Shown: positions 26,217 through 35,910 of the stretch, piece by piece
How the letters are laid out: each line of letters begins with the position of its first letter
Numbering within the stretch: position 1 is the first letter of the stretch
DNA from: CAIVAT01 sp964525995
Lineage (GTDB): Bacteria; Bacteroidota; Bacteroidia; Bacteroidales; FEN-979
Assembly: GCA_964525995.1 (NCBI GenBank)
Contig: CAZGIM010000010.1
Coordinates: 1-64,000, forward strand
Reading direction: 5' to 3'
Length of the DNA: 64,000 nucleotides
The notes under the pieces: generated by a model
The model's database searches: none
What the model saw: only the letters and a program-made list of their open reading frames with translations
Told to the model about the DNA's origin: nothing
Position numbers and translations under genes: made by a program

Positions 26217-26543
26217 TTTAAGGGTTTAAAATCTGTTTTGGATGTTTCATCTGACGGTTTTCCTGGATGGATGTTACCGGTAAAAAGAAATTTAACATTT
26301 CTTTAACATTGTTGATTTTCAATCAAATATATAAATACTGGAACCCCTCCGGCAACTGTTTTCTACATCCCTGGAATAATATTGGATGAAAGTGGGAATA
26401 CGGTGGGTATAATCAGCCTATTCCGGGTGAATGCCGTCGAAATTTCGCTCAGACAGGAATCATATCTGGTTAATGATCTGTACAGGCCAAACGGTCAGAA
26501 AGCACAACCAAAAGATGGCTCTTATGATTGTAAGGGATACTTA
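26217..26543. other. Intergenic stretch before the NADH dehydrogenase 3' end
   Basis: About 330 bases. No open frame with a recognisable protein, no RNA gene and no clear hairpin; 26280-26330 is A+T rich and could hold the promoter of the minus-strand TonB-C-like gene, but no TAnnTTTG/TTTG pair is evident. Confidence 0.4.
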
Positions 26544-27818
26544 TCAATGTGACCCTTTTTGTTTCAAAATTAAACGCAGTGATTGATCATAGGTAATATA
26601 ATACCACATCCAATTGATAAATATGATGAACCGGTTTTTCAAACCTACAATTGACATCAGGTGAATGAAGAGCCACACCAACCATGCAAAGAATCCCCTG
26701 AAATTGTAGCCATGCAGTTCGACGACCGCCAGGTTTCTGCCAATGGTTGCCATGATCCCAAGGTCATTGTATGTAAATGGTTTGGGCGATCCCTTACGCG
26801 CAATGATGGTCAGGTTCTTTGCGAGCAATCTGGCTTGCTGGATTGCCACTTGCGCAACCTGAGGATGACCGTTGGGGAATTTTTCCTCCTTCATGAGGCA
26901 AACATCACCGATCGCAAAAATATCCTCAGTCCCATCTATACGGTTGAACCGGTCAACGATAATACGGCCATTCTTACCCATAGAACTCTTTGACAACCCA
27001 TTGATCTCATTCGCTTTAATCCCTGCAGTCCAAATCACAATATTTGACCGGATTTTATCGCCAGTGCTGGTATATATATAGCGTTCATTACAATCTTTAA
27101 CCGTGGTCCGGAACAGAACTTCGACTCCTAAATTTTGCAGGAACTTTAGGGCAGCTTCCGATGACTTAAGAGTCATGACATTCAACAGACGGTCAAAAGC
27201 TTCGATCAGATAAATCTTTATTTTGGAACAATCCAGTTCGGGAAAATCTTTTGGAAGGATATTCTTTCGCATTTCAGCCAAGGCTCCGGCAATCTCGACT
27301 CCCGACGCTCCTCCTCCTACAATGATGATATTCATGAACTGGCTCTGTTCTTCTGCTGTTTTTGTGAGCAGGGCATTTTCAAAATTCTGGAGGATTGAAT
27401 TTCTTAAATCTATTGCATCTGCCACTGATTTCATGGTCTTTGTACAATGGCTCAGATGTTCCATGCCGAAGTATGAAGTCTCGGCTCCATGCGCAAACAC
27501 AAGATAATCAAAGCGGATGATTCCGTGGGAAGTGGTAAGCCGCCTGGTTTCAGTATCAACGCTCAGCACCTCAGCTTTTCGAATAATGTAATTATCGTAA
27601 TGCTGGAAGATCTTACGGAGGGGAAATGAAATAGAGCTGGACTCCAGACCTGCGGAAGCAACCTGATAAAGCAATGGCTGAAATTGATGATAATTATTTT
27701 TATCCAGGATTACCACCTGAAACCCGGATCCGCGCAACTTTTTTGCAAGTGTCAAGCCCGCAAACCCGCAGCCGACAATCACGACTCTTTTCTTAGATGT
27801 AACAGGTATATTAAGCAT
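26544..27818 (-). CDS. ndh: Type II NADH dehydrogenase (NDH-2-like flavoprotein)
   Basis: A 424-residue membrane-peripheral FAD enzyme that passes electrons from NADH to quinone without pumping protons. The FAD fold starts with VIVGCGFAGLTLAKKL, a second dinucleotide motif VGGGASGVEIAGAL lies near residue 165, and IFAIGDVCLM near 300 is the FAD-ribityl motif, followed by GHPQVAQVAIQQARLLA. The C-terminus has hydrophobic segments (FRGFFAWLVWLFIHLM) that may anchor it. It is 77 bases after the czcB gene on the same strand and could be read through from the efflux operon. Confidence 0.9.
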   Translation of the reverse strand: MLNIPVTSKKRVVIVGCGFAGLTLAKKLRGSGFQVVILDKNNYHQFQPLLYQVASAGLESSSISFPLRKIFQHYDNYIIRKAEVLSVDTETRRLTTSHGIIRFDYLVFAHGAETSYFGMEHLSHCTKTMKSVADAIDLRNSILQNFENALLTKTAEEQSQFMNIIIVGGGASGVEIAGALAEMRKNILPKDFPELDCSKIKIYLIEAFDRLLNVMTLKSSEAALKFLQNLGVEVLFRTTVKDCNERYIYTSTGDKIRSNIVIWTAGIKANEINGLSKSSMGKNGRIIVDRFNRIDGTEDIFAIGDVCLMKEEKFPNGHPQVAQVAIQQARLLAKNLTIIARKGSPKPFTYNDLGIMATIGRNLAVVELHGYNFRGFFAWLVWLFIHLMSIVGLKNRFIIFINWMWYYITYDQSLRLILKQKGSH

Positions 27819-27895
27819 TTCAAATATTTCTAAAGGTTAACTTTTTACAATGAATCAGACTCATAACCTGCCTGAAAAATTATCCAAATATAGTC

Positions 27896-29077
27896 TTAGC
27901 AGGCCATTTCTCCGGCGTTCTTTTTTGCCGAAAGTAGGTTATAGGCACCTTTGACAACTACTTTTCGTCCTTTCAAATCCAGGCCCTGAGGAAGGATTAC
28001 TTCAGTAAAACCATTGTCTGAAAACCCTTTCTGAATCTGGATCATACGGTACTCTGAGAAGGACCTGCCGCCTTCTTCCTTGTTTTTCTCAAAAACAAAG
28101 ATGTAATCCTTGTCATCAAAACTTACGATGGCTCCCGAAGGCAACGAAGAGACCTGGTTCCCGGAAGTCTCTATAACCGCATTGACGTACATACCGGGAA
28201 GAACATTCTTGCATTGTGCTTCGACACTCGCATAGACTTTATAGGTCTTGTCGCTTCCGACAGACTTTGCTGTCTGATAAATGACGGCTTCGTGCTGTTC
28301 GGATTCATTGTTTATGAAAAACCTGATCTTTTGCCCGATAGATACCTTGTCGGCATCTTTTTCGAAAAGGGTAAGTTCAAGGAACAGGTTGTTGCTGTTA
28401 ACGATCTCGAACAGGACATCGGAAGGTGAAGCAAATTTGCCCAGGTTGACATTGACCGTTTTAACGTATCCATCAATGGGTGAAACCAGGCTCACCGAAC
28501 TTGTGATATCGTCCTCATGCAGATTAGCCGGATCAATGCCTATCAGAGATAACTTCTGCTCATACGCTTTCACCTGAGCTTTGAGATTCTTGAATTCTGT
28601 GGTCACCTGTTGAAGATTCTTCTGGGAATAAACGTCATCCTTATAAAGTTCAGTATGTCGTTTGTATTCTGCATCTGCATAATCAAGTTTATTCTTTGCT
28701 TCCAGGTAATTCTGCTGAAGGTCAACGAAATCCTGGCTTTCAAGTATGGCCAGCAATTGTCCCTTCCTGACTGCCTGGCCGGGTATAAGAGTTGTGTTCT
28801 TCACATAGCCACCCATTGGCATACAAACGGTTGCCAGATTTTGGGGCGCTGTCGCAACAAGCCCAGTCACCTTAAGCGTCCCGCTCAATGATCTTAACTC
28901 AACGGCCCCGGTTTCGATACCGGCCATCTTGATCTGATCATCCCTCAGTTCAACGATATCTTCCGGGATCACCTCTCCGCTTGCCTCCGGTTTAGGTTTA
29001 TCAGAATTGTCGCAGGAAGCAACAAGGAACAGTACCGGCAAAAAGAAAAGGAATATTAATGATCTATTTTTTTTCAT
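27896..29077 (-). CDS. czcB: RND efflux periplasmic adaptor (CzcB-like membrane fusion protein)
   Basis: Bridges the inner-membrane pump and outer-membrane channel. The 393-residue protein begins at ATG 29077 with a lipoprotein signal (LFLVASC), so it is probably lipid-anchored in the periplasm; the longer frame to 29155 lies inside the pump gene. Visible parts are the barrel-sandwich hybrid (PMGGYVKNTTLIPGQAVRKGQLLA, quoted by its first half PMGGYVKNTTLIPG), a coiled coil at about 125-185, and SPIDGYVKTVNVNLG on its return, then beta-barrel and membrane-proximal domains. It follows the pump gene by 10 bases. Confidence 0.9.
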   Translation of the reverse strand: MKKNRSLIFLFFLPVLFLVASCDNSDKPKPEASGEVIPEDIVELRDDQIKMAGIETGAVELRSLSGTLKVTGLVATAPQNLATVCMPMGGYVKNTTLIPGQAVRKGQLLAILESQDFVDLQQNYLEAKNKLDYADAEYKRHTELYKDDVYSQKNLQQVTTEFKNLKAQVKAYEQKLSLIGIDPANLHEDDITSSVSLVSPIDGYVKTVNVNLGKFASPSDVLFEIVNSNNLFLELTLFEKDADKVSIGQKIRFFINNESEQHEAVIYQTAKSVGSDKTYKVYASVEAQCKNVLPGMYVNAVIETSGNQVSSLPSGAIVSFDDKDYIFVFEKNKEEGGRSFSEYRMIQIQKGFSDNGFTEVILPQGLDLKGRKVVVKGAYNLLSAKKNAGEMAC

Positions 29078-29087
29078 GACTTTGGAA

Positions 29088-32000
29088 TTAAAAGGTTTTA
29101 CCTGTAATGGATTCGATGGAAATGATGATCTGGTTGTAATTGTTAAGAGCATCAAGGTAATTCTGTTTTATTGACAGCGCCCGGTTCAGATTTATGGTAT
29201 AGTCCAGGTAATCCATGGCACCCGACCTGTAACTTTTGGTTGTTTGTTCTATGATGATATCCGCTTCCGGAACAGCTTGTTTCTCATAATAATCCAAGCT
29301 ATTCCTGTACTTGGAATACTCGCTGAGCAGATTGCTGTAATTGCCTTTCAAAAGTTTCTCAAAATATTCCGAATTGGTCTGAGAAACCATTTGTTTGATC
29401 TTCGCGGCTTTTGCTCTTGAAGTATAGGGAACAAACCAGATCGGCAGGGTAATACCAGCCTGGATGTATGAAAACCGGCTCCCCGAACCGAATGTCGTTG
29501 GAACACCGTTTATATCCTGCACTCCGATGATGGTTTGTGAAGCATACCCAATATTAAGATCAGGAACAAGACGGTTTGATTCGACGTTTCTCTCCAGTCG
29601 TGAAACTTCGATCTGTTGCCTGTAGAATCCTGCTGAAGGGTTGTTTGCCAGCACGGAGGTATCTCCGGCCATGACCAGCGGCAGACGTCGAAGTACTGTA
29701 TCTATGGGGAGGACTGCCGTGGATGAATTAACCAGCATCTGCAATTTCTGGCGGAAGATCTGGATATCAGCATTGATCTGCCGGAGCTGGTTCTGCACTT
29801 CCATCCTTTGAGAACGTGCTGTGATCATCTCAAGCCGATTGGTTTCTCCCGTTTTTGCCCTTAACTCGGCAGCCCTGAGAAAACCTGAATAAAGGCTGTC
29901 CTGGTACGAAAGCAAATTCCGCTTGGAATAGAGGTATGCCAGTTGCCAGTATACTACCTTGACCTGCGTGGCAATATCAAGCCGTGAGATTTGAAGCTCA
30001 TATTCACTGCTTTTGACATTCGCTTTTGCAAGTTTATTCTGGCTGATATAAAGAGTTGGGAAAGCTAAACCCTGAGATACCGAGATCAGGTTGTCTTTCT
30101 GCCAGGAGTTGAACTGACCGTATTGCCCTTCCACAACGGTCTTAGGAATATCCCAGGAAGCACCTTTCAGGGCCTGTTGAACATTAACGGAATATACTGC
30201 GGAACGAACAGCAAGGTTGCTGTCAAACGCCAGTTGAAGCGCCTGTTTCAGGTCAATATATGTTGGCTGCTGCGCAGAGGCAGGTTGACTGGCTAAAAGT
30301 CCGGCAGATCCTGTAACAAGAGCGATCAACAGAGTGACTGCTTTACGGCGAAAGATCTTCCTGAACGATAAAGAGGAAAAGATGACATAGAAAACCGGCA
30401 GAATGATCAGCGTCAGGAAAGTGGAAGTGATCAGTCCTCCGATAACCACTGTGGCCAGGGGTTTCTGAACCTCAGCGCCTGCGGAAGTAGCAAGAGCCAT
30501 CGGAAGAAAACCAAGCGAAGCGACTGCCGCTGTCATCAATACAGGGCGAAGCCTGGTGTGAAGCCCTTGCAGAACTCGCTCCTTCAGATCCGACATACCT
30601 TCCTTTTCAAGCCGGTTAAACTCTGCGATCAGGACAATTCCGTTAAGAACCGCCACTCCGAACAGCGCTATAAAGCCCACACCAGCTGAAATGGAGAAGT
30701 TCATCCCTCTCAGCCACAAAGCAAACACTCCTCCCATGGCGGCAAGAGGCACAGCCGAATAAATCAGTAGCGTCTGCTTGACCGAATGGAAAGAGAAATA
30801 CAACAACACAAAAATCAGTAGCAAGGCAACCGGGACGGCGATAGATAATCTGGCCTTTGCCGCTTCAAGATTTTTGAATTGCCCTCCGTAGTTGATAAAA
30901 TATCCTGCCGGGAGCTTGATTTTCTGGTTGATCTGCTGTGTTACTTCGGATATGACAGTCGCGATATCACGATTCCGGACGTTAAAACCTACCGTGATTC
31001 TCCGCTTGGTGTTCTCCCTGGATACCTGGGCAGGTCCTGATTTTATCTGAACATTCGCGATCTGATCAAAGGGAATCTGTCCACCCCTGGGTAACGCAAC
31101 AGAAAGATTCTTCACGTTCTCAATATCCTGCCGGTATTCTTTATCCAGTCGAACCACCAGTCCAAACCGTTTTTCTTCATCGAAGACCACTCCGGCCTGA
31201 CTTCCTGCAAAGGCAGCGCGAAGGATCTTGTTGACTTCTTCGACAGAAAGGCCGTATTGTGCAAGTTTCTTACGATCGTAATCCACCTGGACCTGCGCCA
31301 GTCCTGTGACTTTTTCAACATTTATATCTTCCACGCCGGGAATCCTCCGGATCAGATCCTCAATATCACCGGCTTTATCCGACAGGGTATTCAGATCATC
31401 ACCGAAGATTTTGATGGCAATATCCTGTTTCGAACCCGATAGTAACTCGTTGAAACGCATCTGGATCGGTTGCTGGAACTCGAATTTCACACCAGCAAGT
31501 GTAACCAGTTTTTCCTGCATTTTCTCGACGAGTTCCTCCCGGGTCTTCGCCGAGGTCCATTCACTTTTTGGTTTTAATGTGATAATATAATCCCCGGTTT
31601 CCATGGGCGTTGGATCAGTCGGAATTTCACCTGCCCCGATCTTGCAAACTGTATGGTTGATCTCGGGGAAATTCGCCAGGAGGATCTTATTCGCTTTTTG
31701 TACCATTTCTACTGTATTCGATAAAGAACCGCCCTGGAGGGTGATCACCCCGGCAGCCAGGTCGCCTTCCTCAAGCTGGGGGATGAACTCACCGCCAAGC
31801 TTGTTAAACAGGAACAGGCTGAACAGGAACAAGACAACGGTAGTTACAGAAACCAGCAACTTATGGCGCAATGCAAAACCGATTGCAGGGTTAAAAGCCT
31901 TATGTACCCAATTCATCAGTTTATCGGAGAAATTCCGCTTGTGCTGCGTCTTCCTGCTCAGGAACAATGCCGAAGCCATCGGCACATAGGTAAGCGATAA

Positions 32001-33479
32001 AATCGCTGCACCCAGCAACGCGAAGGTGACGACCTGGGCCATGGGACGGAACATCTTTCCTTCGATCCCTACCAGTGCCATGATAGGAAGATAAACGATC
32101 AGGATGATGATCTGCCCGAACGTGGCTGAGCTCATCATCCTTTTTGCCGATTCAAACACATTCTCATCCATCTGTTGAGCAGATAGTTTCAGAATTCCCT
32201 GGTGATGATGCTTGCTCATGGTGATCCGGTAAACGGCACTTTCCACGATGATCACCGCACCGTCCACGATCAGTCCGAAGTCGATGGCTCCGAGGCTCAT
32301 CAGGTTGCCTGATACTCCGAAAATATTCATCAACGATATGGCAAAGAGCATGGAGAGAGGGATCACCGAGGCTACAATCAGGCCTGCCCTGAGGTTTCCG
32401 AGCAGCAGAACGAGAATGAAGATAACGATCAGCGCCCCTTCAAGCAGATTCATGGAGACCGTGCCAATGGCGCGGCCTACCAGATCTGAACGGTTGAGAA
32501 AAGGTTCAATCATAACTCCGTTGGGAAGGGACTTCTGTATTGATTCAATTCTTGATTGGACATTTTCAATGACCTCGTGAGCGTTGGCTCCTTTCAGCAT
32601 CATTACCACTCCACCGACGGCTTCTGAGGTATCCACGACAAAAGCGCCATAACGGGTGGAACTGCCGAATTGAACCGTTGCTACATCGCGGATCAGTATC
32701 GGGATACCTGCATCATTATTGTTGACAACGATATTTTCAATATCATCGACCGATTTGACCAGGCCAATCCCACGGATGAAGTAGGCGGTTGGTTTTTTAT
32801 CGATATAGGCGCTTCCTGTATTCTCGTTGTTTCTTTCCAGAGCATCGAAAATATCCGTGAGTGTGAGGTTCATCCCGCGAAGCCGATCAGGATTGACGGC
32901 GATTTCATATTGCTTAACGAAGCCTCCGTAGCTGTTGATGTCGGCAACTCCCGGGGTGCCTAGCATCTCTCTGCGGACAATCCAGTCCTGGATCGTTCGC
33001 AGTTCCATCGGGGTGTATTTATTTTCGAGGCCTTTGTCAACTGCAAGGCGATACTGATAAATTTCTCCCAGCCCGGTGGAAATAGGAGCCAACTCGATCT
33101 TTGCCAGTCCCGGAGGGATGTTGTCTTCCGCTTCCTTCAGCCGTTCACTAAGTTGTTGCCTCGCCCAATAGACGTTCACATCGTCTTTGAAGACCACCGT
33201 AACGACCGACAACCCCAGTCGGGAAATGGATCGCAGCTCAATAATATCCGGAATATTGGCCACTGCCACTTCGATGGGAGCCGTAATGAAGCTTTCAACT
33301 TCCTGAACGGCAAGCGAAGGTGCAAGTGAGATGACCTGGACCTGGTTGTTTGTGATGTCAGGAATGGCATCGATAGGAAGTCTCGTCAAGGAATAGGTTC
33401 CCCATCCAATCAATGCAAGAACAAACAACCCCACAATAAACTTGTTCTTGATTGAAAAATGAATAATTCGTTCTATCAT
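29088..33479 (-). CDS. czcA: CzcA-type heavy-metal RND pump fused to a CzcC/TolC-like outer-membrane factor
   Basis: A 1463-residue fusion. Residues 1 to about 1050 are an HME-class RND transporter (proton-driven efflux of Co/Zn/Cd or Cu/Ag): N-terminal helix, porter domains, and the HME proton-relay motif DFGLIVDGAVIIVES near residue 405, with the second helix set near 860-1040. A hydrophobic segment AVTLLIALVTGSAGLLASQP then ends ASAQ (about residue 1068), like a signal peptide with its cleavage site, and is followed by a TolC-like outer-membrane factor of about 395 residues (DLKQALQLAFDSN, long helices, KSYRSGAMDYLDY). This fusion is known in Bacteroidota. Metal specificity is not decided by sequence here. 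Confidence 0.93.
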   Translation of the reverse strand: MIERIIHFSIKNKFIVGLFVLALIGWGTYSLTRLPIDAIPDITNNQVQVISLAPSLAVQEVESFITAPIEVAVANIPDIIELRSISRLGLSVVTVVFKDDVNVYWARQQLSERLKEAEDNIPPGLAKIELAPISTGLGEIYQYRLAVDKGLENKYTPMELRTIQDWIVRREMLGTPGVADINSYGGFVKQYEIAVNPDRLRGMNLTLTDIFDALERNNENTGSAYIDKKPTAYFIRGIGLVKSVDDIENIVVNNNDAGIPILIRDVATVQFGSSTRYGAFVVDTSEAVGGVVMMLKGANAHEVIENVQSRIESIQKSLPNGVMIEPFLNRSDLVGRAIGTVSMNLLEGALIVIFILVLLLGNLRAGLIVASVIPLSMLFAISLMNIFGVSGNLMSLGAIDFGLIVDGAVIIVESAVYRITMSKHHHQGILKLSAQQMDENVFESAKRMMSSATFGQIIILIVYLPIMALVGIEGKMFRPMAQVVTFALLGAAILSLTYVPMASALFLSRKTQHKRNFSDKLMNWVHKAFNPAIGFALRHKLLVSVTTVVLFLFSLFLFNKLGGEFIPQLEEGDLAAGVITLQGGSLSNTVEMVQKANKILLANFPEINHTVCKIGAGEIPTDPTPMETGDYIITLKPKSEWTSAKTREELVEKMQEKLVTLAGVKFEFQQPIQMRFNELLSGSKQDIAIKIFGDDLNTLSDKAGDIEDLIRRIPGVEDINVEKVTGLAQVQVDYDRKKLAQYGLSVEEVNKILRAAFAGSQAGVVFDEEKRFGLVVRLDKEYRQDIENVKNLSVALPRGGQIPFDQIANVQIKSGPAQVSRENTKRRITVGFNVRNRDIATVISEVTQQINQKIKLPAGYFINYGGQFKNLEAAKARLSIAVPVALLLIFVLLYFSFHSVKQTLLIYSAVPLAAMGGVFALWLRGMNFSISAGVGFIALFGVAVLNGIVLIAEFNRLEKEGMSDLKERVLQGLHTRLRPVLMTAAVASLGFLPMALATSAGAEVQKPLATVVIGGLITSTFLTLIILPVFYVIFSSLSFRKIFRRKAVTLLIALVTGSAGLLASQPASAQQPTYIDLKQALQLAFDSNLAVRSAVYSVNVQQALKGASWDIPKTVVEGQYGQFNSWQKDNLISVSQGLAFPTLYISQNKLAKANVKSSEYELQISRLDIATQVKVVYWQLAYLYSKRNLLSYQDSLYSGFLRAAELRAKTGETNRLEMITARSQRMEVQNQLRQINADIQIFRQKLQMLVNSSTAVLPIDTVLRRLPLVMAGDTSVLANNPSAGFYRQQIEVSRLERNVESNRLVPDLNIGYASQTIIGVQDINGVPTTFGSGSRFSYIQAGITLPIWFVPYTSRAKAAKIKQMVSQTNSEYFEKLLKGNYSNLLSEYSKYRNSLDYYEKQAVPEADIIIEQTTKSYRSGAMDYLDYTINLNRALSIKQNYLDALNNYNQIIISIESITGKTF

Positions 33480-33614
33480 GACTTATTTATTTAAGAATAT
33501 GATGCGTAAGATTATGATGTAACGGCGATACAGCCATCATTGGCAGCATTCATAAGATCATTCTGTAATGACTGGAAAGTCAAAGAATAAACCAAGAAAT
33601 GAAGCCAGGAAACA

Positions 33615-33926
33615 TCAGGCTTTTGGAGGGATCAGAAATTCGAGAAGATCTGCACTTTTGAACATGGTCCTGTTTTCATGGTATTTTAAATCAAAACCAA
33701 TGATGGTAAAATCAAGAGACTGATCGGTAATATGAAAACAAGCATGGCAGCATTGACAGGTGCAAAAGGGTGAGCAATGGTCAATATCCCCATGACTTGC
33801 AGAAGTTGCGGCATGAGAATATTCAGTTTGTTGAGAAGAATGCACTATAGCGATGTCGTCGCAGTGTATGCCACTGAGCAGTATGATGTACAGAGACAAA
33901 AAGATCGCTAAGGCTTTCGTTATCAT
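33615..33926 (-). CDS. Cys/His-rich secreted small protein (DUF6660-like) upstream of the metal pump
   Basis: A 103-residue exported protein. A signal peptide spans about residues 1-24 (ALAIFLSLYIILLSGIHC). The mature part has a dense Cys/His patch, HCSPFCTCQCCHACFH, preceded by several His residues, which looks like a metal-binding segment. Size, patch and position directly before a CzcA gene match the DUF6660 family of Bacteroidota. I use ATG 33926; a -7 box lies just upstream and the longer frame to 33980 would cross it. It is 135 bases upstream of the pump gene on the same strand. Role as a periplasmic metal buffer is inferred. Confidence 0.7.
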   Translation of the reverse strand: MITKALAIFLSLYIILLSGIHCDDIAIVHSSQQTEYSHAATSASHGDIDHCSPFCTCQCCHACFHITDQSLDFTIIGFDLKYHENRTMFKSADLLEFLIPPKA

Positions 33927-33934
33927 TGCGAATG

Positions 33935-33942
33935 CAAAAGTA
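33935..33942 (-). promoter_or_regulatory. Candidate -7 box of the efflux locus
   Basis: Read on the minus strand, TACTTTTG (33942-33935) matches TAnnTTTG and ends eight bases before the ATG at 33926, so the leader would be only a few bases. The -33 element is weak. Confidence 0.55.
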
Positions 33943-34029
33943 GGGAAAAAAATGATGCAACATGATTGCAGAGTCAACAAGGTTAAATTATCATCCGCGA
34001 TTTGTATGAACGATGTTGGTATGGATATT

Positions 34030-35382
34030 TCATTTTATGAAAAGTTTCATATTGTATTGTTTGCCAGATGATAAGACCCGCAGCAGATAAATACCGGATT
34101 GAAATTTCGTTGTCCGGATGGTGATCGGGGAAATTCCCGAATGGGTTGAATAGCAAATGCGGCCCATCGTATCGACCAATTGTGCTTCATACAGGTTGTT
34201 CATGTCGTTTTTGAATCGTATTTCAATGACTTCCGTAACAGGGTCTTCTTGTACATCAACCTGTAAATTGCCATTTACAACCATGATGCCTGTCCCTGTT
34301 CCATTGTTTTCAAACCAATCAAGTTCCTTAGAATAGGAACCGGCTATCACGTCCGGCAGGGAATCATTATTCAGATCCGCAAGACACAGTCCGCTCGGGT
34401 TGATCAGTGTATCGCATATCTGATACCTTGTGAAACCCTCGCTCCCGTCGTTTTTCCACCAGCATAGTTTACTTGAGCCCCAGGACTCGCCAATGATATC
34501 CTTATGCCCGTCATTATTCATATCCGATATCTTCACAGAAACCGGACAGCCGGAAGTACCGGGTAATATATGCTTTGTGAATGCATTTGCACCGTCATTT
34601 TCAAACCAGCTAAAACTTGTCCCGCAGGCTGCCCCGGCAAGATCAATGTCCCCGTCGCCATCAATATCTCCGGATGCTCCCCCATGCACCATGGGATAAG
34701 GGATCAGATGTTCCGTAAAAATCAATGGAGCCGTCTGCTCATACCACAAGAGTCCACCGCTTGCCATAAAATTATTCCCAAGGATATCCGGGTCATTGTC
34801 CTTGTCAAGGTCTGTAATTTCCACCCAAGTGCTGCTGTAGGATTGCGTACTGAGCTGTATATACGTGAAGTTCAGGTTGCCGTCGTTACGAAGAATGACC
34901 ATGCCGGTTCCTGCATCCTGGGTGGCGCACACGATATCCAGGTCACCATCGTTGTCAAGGTCATCAGCGGCAAGTGTCAATGGATGCTGCACAGGAACAG
35001 GAATGACATGCTTTGTGAACACCTGGGTCCCGTCATTCTCAAAGAAAATCACCTGGTTGAACTCATAGGAGCATGCCAACACATCGTTGTCCTGGTCAAG
35101 ATCGAAATCGATAATGATTGCTCCGGTTGCATTACAGACGCCAATTGCATGAAGCGAGAACTGGTTATTCGTTTCATTCTTTACCCATTGAAGAGTATTT
35201 TGATCCGGTTCAGTAAAAAGAATATCCGGATGGTTATCCAGATCCAGGTCACCCGTTGATACTTCAAACACTCTGGATAAAGGGCTCTGATACAGAAAGT
35301 GGCCGGAGAATGATGTCCCCTGACCCGGACCTGATTTTATCAGACACAAAAGAATTACCAATGAGATCGTTATTTTTTTCAT
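34030..35382 (-). CDS. Secreted FG-GAP/VCBS beta-propeller protein with T9SS sorting signal
   Basis: A 450-residue exported protein: signal peptide about 1-20 (LVILLCLIKSGPGQG), then roughly seven repeats built on DxDxDGDxD loops, for example DLDLDNHPDI, DLDNDGDLDI, DIDGDGDIDL, DMNNDGHKDI and DLNNDSLPDV, giving a calcium-binding beta-propeller. The last 80 residues (LQVDVQEDP, then IRTTKFQSGIYLLRVLSSG) form a T9SS type A sorting domain. It should be a cell-surface protein, likely for adhesion or binding; no enzyme motif is visible. It is third in a minus-strand series with 35474-37437. Confidence 0.88.
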   Translation of the reverse strand: MKKITISLVILLCLIKSGPGQGTSFSGHFLYQSPLSRVFEVSTGDLDLDNHPDILFTEPDQNTLQWVKNETNNQFSLHAIGVCNATGAIIIDFDLDQDNDVLACSYEFNQVIFFENDGTQVFTKHVIPVPVQHPLTLAADDLDNDGDLDIVCATQDAGTGMVILRNDGNLNFTYIQLSTQSYSSTWVEITDLDKDNDPDILGNNFMASGGLLWYEQTAPLIFTEHLIPYPMVHGGASGDIDGDGDIDLAGAACGTSFSWFENDGANAFTKHILPGTSGCPVSVKISDMNNDGHKDIIGESWGSSKLCWWKNDGSEGFTRYQICDTLINPSGLCLADLNNDSLPDVIAGSYSKELDWFENNGTGTGIMVVNGNLQVDVQEDPVTEVIEIRFKNDMNNLYEAQLVDTMGRICYSTHSGISPITIRTTKFQSGIYLLRVLSSGKQYNMKLFIK

Positions 35383-35473
35383 TGTAAACCTAATTTATTG
35401 AAATATATGCAATACAATACAAAGAGTTGTGGACTTGATCAACAGATCCATCTGAAGTAATTTTGAATCCGGA

Positions 35474-35887
35474 TCACCTTATCAGGTGCATCCGCTTTGT
35501 GCAGGAATATTTTCCGCATAAAAGCCTGCAGCAAAAGAGCCCGCTTTTCAGAAAAGAACCGTCGAAGGTTACTTGATAGGTTCCCGGTTCCTTCCTTTCG
35601 TTCAGAACGGTCTGAATGATACGACCGGTGATATCATAAACTTCAATACGTATCTTCTCCTCCTTCCCGACAGTAAATTCAATGTTTGTTACGCTGCTGA
35701 AGGGATTGGGAAAGTTCTGCCGCAACAGGCACGGGGATATGACTTCCTGGTTTGTTTCTTTTACACCAACCGGCAGGTTGAGGGATTCCAGGGATGCATC
35801 ACCCCGTCCGATCCCCCCGGAATACTGGGCAGACAGGAGCGCCGGGAATGCAAGGGCCACGCAAAAAATTATTATGATCTTCTTCAT
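35474..35887 (-). CDS. Small exported T9SS-sorted protein
   Basis: A 137-residue protein with a signal peptide (about 1-20, ending LSAQ), about 35 residues of low complexity (GIGRGDASLESLNLP), then a complete T9SS C-terminal domain: QNFPNPFSSVTNIEF, IRIEVYDITGR, and LKSGLFCCRLLCG. It is nearly a bare sorting domain, so it may be a remnant of a longer surface protein or a short anchored peptide. The extra cysteines near the C-terminus (FCCRLLC, then SC) are unusual for this domain. It lies 23 bases from the SUMF1-like gene, which suggests shared transcription. Confidence 0.75.
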   Translation of the reverse strand: MKKIIIIFCVALAFPALLSAQYSGGIGRGDASLESLNLPVGVKETNQEVISPCLLRQNFPNPFSSVTNIEFTVGKEEKIRIEVYDITGRIIQTVLNERKEPGTYQVTFDGSFLKSGLFCCRLLCGKYSCTKRMHLIR

Positions 35888-35910
35888 TTTGAATATTTTA
35901 TGTTGCTTGT

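Noticed and set aside
34570..35259. Plus-strand frame of 229 codons opposite the FG-GAP protein gene
   Set aside because: It mirrors the repeat structure of the real gene on the other strand and shows no protein family features.
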